From: Marisediminicola senii
Lineage (GTDB): Bacteria; Actinomycetota; Actinomycetes; Actinomycetales; Microbacteriaceae
Assembly: GCF_011057645.1 (NCBI RefSeq)
Contig: NZ_JAALGE010000028.1
Span: 1-38,727 of the forward strand
Length of the DNA stretch: 38,727 nucleotides
Direction of reading: 5' to 3'
Shown: in pieces, positions 33,714 through 38,727 of the stretch
Numbering within the stretch: the first letter of the stretch is position 1
Layout: each line of letters opens with the position of its first letter
Translations under genes and position numbers: made by a program
The notes under the pieces: model-generated
What the model was told of the DNA's origin: nothing
What the model saw: the letters and a program-made list of their open reading frames with translations, nothing else
Database searches by the model: none

Positions 33714-34628
33714 TCAGGACGCCGGTTCGTACCAGCGGCCGACCGCGAGTTTGCTGATCCAGCCGAAGATCAGAAAGATCAGCACCCCGAGCAGAGCGGC
33801 GACGATGACGGCGGCGAACAGCTCCGGCGTCTGCAGCCGGGACTGGTAGTTGCTGATCAAGATGCCAAGGCCGGGCTGTCCGCGTCGAAAGAAGAAGTCG
33901 CCCACGATGGCCCCGACGATCGCGAGCCCGGCAGAGATCCGCATGCCGGCGAAGATCGCCGGGAGTGCATTCGGCAGCTGGAGCTTGGTCAGAACCGTCC
34001 AGCGGCTGGCCTTCTGCAGCTTGAACAGCTCGCGCTGGCTGCGTTCCACCGATTGCAGCCCGAAGAGCGTATTCGAGACCATCGGGAACAGTGAGATGAG
34101 TACGCAGACGAGGATGCGAGCCTCGATGCCGTAGTCGATGGTGTTGCCGATGAGCGGGACGAGGGCGAGGATCGGTACGCACTGCAGGATCACGGCGTAC
34201 GGGAACAGTGACCGTTCCACCCAGCGGGCCTGTGACATGAGTATTGCCCAGACGATGCCGACGACGATCGAGATCGCGAGTCCGGAGAGCGCGACCTGCA
34301 TGGTCAGCGCGATGGCGTTCAGCAGTTCTCCGGTGATGGGCTGGTTCGGCTGACCGTCGAGGGTCTCGGTGGAGAAGGAGTCGACGACGATGCGCAGCGG
34401 CGATGGCAGCAACACGTGGGGTGGCGACGCGTCGAGGATCGCGGCCAGCGCGATCCACGCTGCGACGATAACGGCGAAGACGACCAGTGGCGGGCCCCAG
34501 AGCTTCGCGACCGACCCCGAGCGGGCAGCGGCGCTGCGGGTGACCGGCACGGTAGCCGCAGCGGCGGTGGCCACCGCAGGTGTCGTGCCGCTGCCGGTAT
34601 CGGTTCCTGTGCTGGTTTCGGTACTCAT
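33714..34628 (-). CDS. ABC transporter permease (NitT/TauT type)
   Basis: This 304-residue inner-membrane component follows a low-complexity Thr/Ala/Gly N-terminus of about 40 residues. About six membrane helices start at VVFAVIVAAWIALAAIL. The ATPase-coupling EAA loop reads ELFKLQKASRWTVLTKLQLPNALPAIFAGMRI. It works with the adjacent ATPase and lipoprotein as a high-affinity importer. The start overlaps the ATPase stop by ATGA. The 101 bp to the substrate-binding gene carry only its ribosome-binding site. The SsuC/TauC/ThiX-type family is clear but the ligand is not. Confidence 0.93.
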   Translation of the reverse strand: MSTETSTGTDTGSGTTPAVATAAAATVPVTRSAAARSGSVAKLWGPPLVVFAVIVAAWIALAAILDASPPHVLLPSPLRIVVDSFSTETLDGQPNQPITGELLNAIALTMQVALSGLAISIVVGIVWAILMSQARWVERSLFPYAVILQCVPILALVPLIGNTIDYGIEARILVCVLISLFPMVSNTLFGLQSVERSQRELFKLQKASRWTVLTKLQLPNALPAIFAGMRISAGLAIVGAIVGDFFFRRGQPGLGILISNYQSRLQTPELFAAVIVAALLGVLIFLIFGWISKLAVGRWYEPAS

Positions 34629-35401
34629 GAGTGGCCCTCTCGGAGTGCGTGTGAGACCTTGCCGCTGAGGGCGGCGAACTCGGGGGTGAATCGGATGTCG
34701 GGGTCGCGCGGGTAGTCGAACGGCACCTCGAATTCGTCGACGATGTGCCCTGGCCGTCCGCTCATCACCACTACCCGGGTGGACAGGTACACGGCCTCGG
34801 CGACCGAGTGGGTGATGAAGAGTCCGGCGAAGCGCTGCTCGGTAAAGATGCGCAACAACTCGTCTCCGAGCCGTTCCCTGGTTATCTCGTCGAGCGCACC
34901 GAATGGCTCATCGAACAAAAACAGCTCTGGGTCGAGGGTCAGCGACCGCGCGAGCGACGTGCGCATGCGCATTCCACCGGAGAGCTGCTTGGGGAGGTTG
35001 TCCTCGAACCCGGAGAGCCCGACCAGCTCGATCGCCTCCTTAGCCTTGGCGGCGCGCGACTTGCGGGGCTGCTTGTTCAGTTCGGCGAGCAACTCGACGT
35101 TCGCCTGCACGGTGCGCCACGGCAGGAGCGTCGCGTCCTGAAAGACGTAGCCGATCCGTTTCGTGCCGAGCGCCGCGGTTCCCTCGCTCGCGTTCTCGAG
35201 ACCCGAGGCGATACGCAGCAGGGTGCTCTTGCCGCATCCACTCGGTCCGACGACCGTGACGAACTCGCCGCGTTTCACGGTCAGGTCGATGCCGGAGAGC
35301 GCGACCGTGCCATTCGGAAACTGCATCGCGACGTTGCGAAAGTCGAGCAGTGTGTCGGTGGTCACGGGGGCCGTCCTCGACGTAGCGGTGGTGGTGGTCA
35401 T
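34625..35401 (-). CDS. ABC transporter ATP-binding protein (NitT/TauT type)
   Basis: This 258-residue ATPase has Walker A (GPSGCGKST), Q-loop (YVFQDATLLPW), signature (LSGGMRMRTSLARSL), Walker B (ELFLFDEPFGALDE) and switch His (LFITHSVAEAVYLS), all intact. It matches SsuB/TauB-type importers of nitrate, sulfonates, taurine or pyrimidine precursors. The N-terminal 15 residues are Thr-rich. It lies four bases after the amidohydrolase stop and overlaps the permease start, so the four genes form one transcription unit. Confidence 0.95.
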   Translation of the reverse strand: MTTTTATSRTAPVTTDTLLDFRNVAMQFPNGTVALSGIDLTVKRGEFVTVVGPSGCGKSTLLRIASGLENASEGTAALGTKRIGYVFQDATLLPWRTVQANVELLAELNKQPRKSRAAKAKEAIELVGLSGFEDNLPKQLSGGMRMRTSLARSLTLDPELFLFDEPFGALDEITRERLGDELLRIFTEQRFAGLFITHSVAEAVYLSTRVVVMSGRPGHIVDEFEVPFDYPRDPDIRFTPEFAALSGKVSHALREGHS

Positions 35402-35405
35402 GTAC

Positions 35406-36719
35406 TCAATCCCTGGCGGTCGACGGAACGGGGGCGGTGGCGGGTGCCGCGGTGGCGGATGCCGGGGCGATGGACGCCGCGGCGGCAGCCCCGGCGGCGG
35501 CCCGGCTCCTCGCGGGCTGGGCGACCGTCGTGCTCACGGTCGTCGAGGCGACGAGTCGCCCGGCGTGGATCACCTTCCGGTCGGCGGGCGCGGTGGCGAC
35601 CGCCTCGGCGAGGCTGCCGCCGCGGATCGCGAGAAAGTCGGCACGCGCACCGACGACGGCGCCCGCGGCGGGGAGTCCCATCACGGCGCGGGCCCCGTCG
35701 CTGACGGCGGCATATGCCTCGTCGATGGTGAGGTGCCCGGCGATCACGAGCAGCATCGCGGTCTCGAGGGCGTCGCTGCGCCCGAGCGGGTTGAACGGGT
35801 CGCGGATGTTGTCGGCGCCGGCCGCGAACCGGGCTCCCGCGCTGAGCAGCTCCCGCGCGGGGGCGAGGCCGCGCAGACCGCCCGACTCGTGGCCCCAGCC
35901 CTGCAGGTAGAGGTTGGTGATGGGGTTCGCGACGATGCCGATGTCGCTCTCGACGATCGCGTCGATCACGCGCAGGCGTTCCTCGGTGGGCAGGGTACCG
36001 AGGCGAACGCAGTGCCCTGCGGTCACGTTGCGGTTCCAGCCGCGCACGGTGGCGGCGAACTCCTCGAGGGTGGCCGGTCCGTCGAGGGATTCATCGGTGT
36101 GCAGGTCGACGCCGATGTCGCGGCCGAGCGCGATGGCGAGCAGCCGCTGCAGGTCGGCACTGGGGTCGTCGGCGAGGTGCGGTGCACCACCGACCAGGTC
36201 GAGTCCGAGGTCGAGGGCGCCGTGGATGTGCTCATCCGGCACGTCGGGCCCCGCGAGCACGACCAGTTCGAGGTCGAGCAGGCCGTCGAGCTCGTCGCGC
36301 ACCCTGGCCATCGCGCGCGCACCGAGCAGGGGGTCGTCGCCGCGCAGCACGTCGACGTGAGAACGGATGCCGGTGGTGCCGCGCTCGAGCATGGCGAGTG
36401 CCTGCGCGAGCGCCCGCTCTGCCACGTCGTCCTCGTCCATGGCGGCGGTGTATTCGCGCCACGACTCGATGGCACCCATCAGGTCGCCCATCGGCGGCTG
36501 GATGGCATCCCAGGAGCGGGCCTTGTCGAGGTGCGAGTGCGGGTCGGCGGGGGCGGTCAGCAGCAGGTAGCCGTCGAGGTCGACCTCGTTGGCGGAGGGG
36601 GCGCCGGTGCCGGCTGCACGCACGCCGGTGACCACGTCTCCCGCGAGTTCCACGTCGACGATGCGGCCGTCGGGCAGGGTCGCTCGACGCAGCAGTGACA
36701 GGGGGCGGGGAAGGTCCAC
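35406..36719 (-). CDS. Cytosine-deaminase-like amidohydrolase
   Basis: This 437-residue metal-dependent hydrolase resembles CodA-type cytosine deaminases. Metal-site blocks are APADPHSHLDKARSW (H61, H63), VDLHTDES (His, with HTDE where cytosine deaminase has HCDE), VTAGHCVRLG (His) and FAAGADNIRDPFNPLGR (Asp; GADNI in place of the usual GHDD). Activity on cytosine, isoguanine, creatinine or another cyclic amidine is possible; these relatives vary widely. The last 30 residues are Ala/Pro-rich. GTG 36719 follows GAGGAG at the right spacing, and the longer frame to 37175 is antisense to the regulator. It heads the seven-gene minus-strand operon. Confidence 0.88.
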   Translation of the reverse strand: MDLPRPLSLLRRATLPDGRIVDVELAGDVVTGVRAAGTGAPSANEVDLDGYLLLTAPADPHSHLDKARSWDAIQPPMGDLMGAIESWREYTAAMDEDDVAERALAQALAMLERGTTGIRSHVDVLRGDDPLLGARAMARVRDELDGLLDLELVVLAGPDVPDEHIHGALDLGLDLVGGAPHLADDPSADLQRLLAIALGRDIGVDLHTDESLDGPATLEEFAATVRGWNRNVTAGHCVRLGTLPTEERLRVIDAIVESDIGIVANPITNLYLQGWGHESGGLRGLAPARELLSAGARFAAGADNIRDPFNPLGRSDALETAMLLVIAGHLTIDEAYAAVSDGARAVMGLPAAGAVVGARADFLAIRGGSLAEAVATAPADRKVIHAGRLVASTTVSTTVAQPARSRAAAGAAAAASIAPASATAAPATAPVPSTARD

Positions 36720-36751
36720 GGGGCTCCTCGGAGATGCTGTCCGATGCCGGA

Positions 36752-36770
36752 ATGTTGATGGGTTCAACAT
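36752..36770. promoter_or_regulatory. Palindromic operator candidate upstream of the amidohydrolase
   Basis: ATGTTGA and TCAACAT form perfect 7-bp arms around TGGGT, 33 bp upstream of the catabolic operon's GTG and within the divergent region shared with the XRE-cupin regulator. Its size and AT-rich arms stand out from the GC-rich context. The adjacent regulator is the natural candidate to bind it. A second inverted repeat (CCGGGG-ATCG-CCCCGG, 36855-36870) lies nearer the regulator gene. Confidence 0.5.
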
Positions 36771-36901
36771 CGGCGAATCTACGCACGCCACGTTTCGATC
36801 ATGTGTCGTGGCAATACCCAGTGCGTAAATTGGCCGGAGACGCGCCCAGCAACCCCGGGGATCGCCCCGGTTTCGTGGCCTTCCCCACCAGCCACAACCC
36901 A

Positions 36902-36907
36902 TATAGT
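36902..36907 (+). promoter_or_regulatory. Putative -10 element of the XRE-cupin gene (leaderless)
   Basis: TATAGT ends eight bases before ATG 36916, so transcription would begin at or next to the start codon. No Shine-Dalgarno is seen and no clear -35 box is present. Confidence 0.45.
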
Positions 36908-36915
36908 CAGTGGCC

Positions 36916-37551
36916 ATGGAGACCGACAGCACCTCTGACGCGGAGCAGCTGGGCCACCACCTGCGGGCCGTCCGGCGCTCGCACGACCTGACCCTCGTGC
37001 AGCTCGCCGCGATGGCCGACCTCTCGCATTCTTTTCTCTCCCAGGTGGAGCGCGGCCTCGCGAGCCCCAGCATGTCGTCGCTCGAGAAGATCGCCCGCGC
37101 GCTCGGCACCAGCCAGCTCGAACTGCTCGCCGGCGCGGCGGACTTGGGGCGCGTACCGGTCGGCTCCGCGCCCACCCTGGTGCGGGCGAACGAGGGAGAC
37201 CGCGGGCCGTACGGCTTCGGCGAGGCGCGACTGCTCGTGCACGGCGACCGCAGCTTTCACCCGATGGCGTTCGAGGGGCGCAATGCCGACCCCGGCGAGT
37301 ACCATGCGCACGACGAGGACGAGTTCCTGCACGTGATGGGCGGCCGGTGCACGGTCGACCTCGGCCCGCAGGGGCTGTTCCCGCTGCGCAAGGGCGACTC
37401 GCTGTACTACGTCGGGGGTACCCCGCATCGCTGGTACACCGACAGTGGGCGGGTGTATCGGCTGTTCATCGTCAAGCAGCACTTCGCGGTGCGCGACGTC
37501 GACAGCGTCTGGGATCCGGCGCTGCTCGAGACCGAGGGAGAGAAGGCGTGA
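36916..37551 (+). CDS. XRE family regulator with C-terminal cupin domain
   Basis: This 211-residue regulator has an N-terminal helix-turn-helix (LGHHLRAVRRSHDLTLVQLAAMADLSHSFLSQVERGLASPSMSSLEKIARAL, about residues 13-65) and a cupin sensor domain (about 110-195). The cupin carries DPGEYHAHDEDEFLHVMGG with metal-type His/Glu ligands and GDSLYYVGGTPHRW. Such proteins usually regulate adjacent catabolic genes in response to a pathway metabolite. It is divergent from the amidohydrolase-ABC operon, and palindromes in the shared gap are candidate sites. ATG 36916 is chosen over GTG 36910 on promoter spacing. It is translationally linked to the reductase gene downstream. Confidence 0.93.
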   Translation: METDSTSDAEQLGHHLRAVRRSHDLTLVQLAAMADLSHSFLSQVERGLASPSMSSLEKIARALGTSQLELLAGAADLGRVPVGSAPTLVRANEGDRGPYGFGEARLLVHGDRSFHPMAFEGRNADPGEYHAHDEDEFLHVMGGRCTVDLGPQGLFPLRKGDSLYYVGGTPHRWYTDSGRVYRLFIVKQHFAVRDVDSVWDPALLETEGEKA

Positions 37552-37595
37552 GTCACAGCCCGATGGAGGATCGCACCGTGGAGGTATACCCGTGA
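37548..37595 (+). CDS. Possible 15-codon bridging ORF
   Basis: A GTG overlaps the regulator's TGA (GTGA at 37548-37551), and a purine-rich AGGGAGAGAAGG stretch precedes it. The frame runs 15 codons (VSHSPMEDRTVEVYP) and its TGA overlaps the reductase GTG. It would carry ribosomes from one gene to the next. Too short to assign a function; it may be chance. Confidence 0.25.
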   Translation: MSHSPMEDRTVEVYP

Positions 37596-38566
37596 GTTTC
37601 TTCAGCGACGTGGAGCGCGACTGCATCGTCGAGCGCCGCACCGAGGTGGCGGAGGGCATCGTCGCCCTCGACGTGGTTGCCGTGAACGGGCGCGACCTGC
37701 CGCCGTGGACCCCCGGCTCGCACGTCGACCTGCTCCTGCCCGGCGACGACGACGTGATCGTTCGGCAGTACTCCCTGTGCGGCGACCCGGGTGACCGGCA
37801 GCGCTACCGGGTGGCCGTGCTGCGTGAGCTCGAGGGGCGTGGCGGGTCGGCGATCGTGCACGACACCGTCACCGAGGGCCAGCCGGTGCGCATCCGCGGC
37901 CCGCGCAACCACTTCGGCTACGAACCGGTGCCAGGCCAGGCAGTGGTGTTCATCGCAGGCGGCATCGGCATCACGCCGTTCCTGTCGATGGCCAGGGCGG
38001 CGGATGCCGCGGGCATCGACTACACCGTCGTCTACGCGGGTCGCCGGCGCGCGACGATGGCGTTCCTGGGTGACCTCGTCGAAGCACACGGCGACCGTGT
38101 CATGGTCTACGCGGCCGACGAGGGGAACCGCCTCGACGCGGCCGCTCTCCTCGGCGGCCTGAAGCCGGGCACCGCGGTCTACTGCTGCGGCCCGAACCGG
38201 CTCGTCGCCGCGGTCGAGGAGGCGACCGCCGACTGGCCGGCGGGACTCGTGCACGTGGAGCACTTCGAGGCGAAGGAGTTCGGGCCGCCGGTCTGGCAGG
38301 AGACCTTCGAGGTGGAGCTCGCGCTGTCGGGCATCACCGTCGAGGTGCCGATCGACCGCAGCATCCTCGATGTCGTCGAAGAGAACGGGGTGCTCGTCGT
38401 CTCGTCGTGCCGCATCGGAACCTGTGGCACCTGCGAGACGCCGGTGCTGGAGGGCGAGATCGAGCACCGTGACTCGGTGCTCACCGCCGAGGAGCAGTCC
38501 TACGACGACACCATGATGATCTGCGTCTCGCGCGCGGCCTGCCCGCGGCTCGTGCTCGACCTGTGA
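37592..38566 (+). CDS. Oxygenase reductase (phthalate dioxygenase reductase/VanB type)
   Basis: This 324-residue electron-transfer protein feeds Rieske-type oxygenases from NAD(P)H. Domains in order are a flavin-binding barrel (PGSHVDLLLPGDDDVIVRQYSLCGDP, residues 36-61), a nicotinamide-binding domain (VVFIAGGIGITPFLSMARAA, VYCCGPNRLV) and a C-terminal plant-type [2Fe-2S] domain with cysteines in SSCRIGTCGTCETPV and MMICVSRA. RQYS is the FMN-contact motif of class IA reductases. GTG 37592 has an AGG-containing ribosome-binding site. No oxygenase is present within the window, so its partner must lie beyond the right edge or elsewhere. It links the XRE regulator to an oxidative step, probably a demethylation or hydroxylation of the module's substrate. 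Confidence 0.94.
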   Translation: MSFFSDVERDCIVERRTEVAEGIVALDVVAVNGRDLPPWTPGSHVDLLLPGDDDVIVRQYSLCGDPGDRQRYRVAVLRELEGRGGSAIVHDTVTEGQPVRIRGPRNHFGYEPVPGQAVVFIAGGIGITPFLSMARAADAAGIDYTVVYAGRRRATMAFLGDLVEAHGDRVMVYAADEGNRLDAAALLGGLKPGTAVYCCGPNRLVAAVEEATADWPAGLVHVEHFEAKEFGPPVWQETFEVELALSGITVEVPIDRSILDVVEENGVLVVSSCRIGTCGTCETPVLEGEIEHRDSVLTAEEQSYDDTMMICVSRAACPRLVLDL

Positions 38567-38576
38567 CCCGGGGTCA
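38564..38576. terminator. Palindrome spanning both converging stop codons
   Basis: TGACCC-G-GGGTCA is a perfect 13-bp palindrome made of the reductase's TGA (38564-38566) and, on the other strand, the TGA of the next gene (38574-38576), with only seven bases between. It may act as a compact bidirectional terminator, but the stem is short. Confidence 0.35.
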
Positions 38577-38727
38577 GGCCACCGGGAATGCGAGCCCCGG
38601 GCGCTGCACCGCCAGGCGCAGTGTTTCGCCGACCTCGGGCAGGTCGACCGCGGCCATGCGCATGCGCACGCTCGATCCCGCGGTGAGATCGCAGGTCAGC
38701 ATTGCGTCGTGCCCGGCATACGAGATG
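38574..38727 (-). CDS. ABC transporter ATP-binding protein, C-terminal TOBE part (partial)
   Basis: Only the last 50 codons are present; the gene continues past the right edge. The translation ends with YAGHDAMLTCDLTAGSSVRM, then a segment ending LPEVGETLRLAVQRPGLAFPVA. This matches the TOBE_2 beta-barrel at the end of MalK/PotA/FbpC-type ATPases, which regulates or binds substrate-linked ligands. The nucleotide-binding domain is outside the window, so the family call rests on this short segment. It converges with the oxygenase reductase, seven bases between stops, and may belong to a second importer for the same catabolic module. Confidence 0.6.
   Translation of the reverse strand, partial: ISYAGHDAMLTCDLTAGSSVRMRMAAVDLPEVGETLRLAVQRPGLAFPVA

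Noticed and set aside
33613-34458. N-terminal extension of the substrate-binding protein
   Set aside because: It overlaps the permease gene out of frame, and the lipoprotein signal starts at ATG 33612.

Overview
The window looks like chromosomal DNA of a high-GC actinobacterium. The eno-ftsB-DUF501 order, frequent GTG starts, GTGA/ATGA stop-start overlaps, GAF-ANTAR regulators and abundant GGATGC/GCATCC words all fit the Micrococcales, most likely a Microbacteriaceae-like organism. The phylum is well supported; the family is an inference. I see no phage, IS element or CRISPR array.

Region 1 (1-6011) is housekeeping: enolase, the divisome protein FtsB, a DUF501 protein, a membrane-anchored subtilase, a type II NADH dehydrogenase and a tRNA with a UAA anticodon but no long variable arm. 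Region 2 (6012-13635) is mixed: a 23-bp tandem repeat, two small hypothetical proteins, two adjacent GAF-ANTAR regulators, a large Ig-like surface/membrane protein, a family 1 glycosidase relative without its catalytic nucleophile, and a DUF1275 membrane protein.

Region 3 (13769-18327) starts the nitrogen-scavenging part: an acetamidase/formamidase, an AtzH-like/amidase fusion, an SDR oxidoreductase and a divergent AraC regulator broken by an in-frame TAG. Region 4 (18434-29083) is a urate/allantoin catabolic cluster. Guanine deaminase feeds xanthine. Urate then passes through uricase, 5-hydroxyisourate hydrolase, OHCU decarboxylase, allantoinase, allantoate amidohydrolase and ureidoglycine-glyoxylate transaminase. 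A MocA-like molybdopterin nucleotidyltransferase implies a xanthine dehydrogenase encoded outside the window. An SGNH-like/GAF protein and a methylenetetrahydrofolate reductase-like fusion lie among these genes. Three of the intergenic gaps carry a repeat family with a palindromic CATTC-CT-GAATG core, spaced exactly 31 bp in its best arrays. This is the most unusual non-coding signal in the window.

Region 5 (29518-38727) is a second catabolic module. One minus-strand operon encodes a cytosine-deaminase-like amidohydrolase, a NitT/TauT-type ABC importer, an FAD-linked oxidase, a creatininase-family amidohydrolase and a PNPOx-fold flavoprotein. A divergent XRE-cupin regulator is followed by a Rieske-oxygenase-type reductase. 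Together they suggest uptake and oxidative/hydrolytic breakdown of an unidentified N-heterocycle or cyclic amide. The last 154 bp hold the C-terminus of another ABC ATPase.
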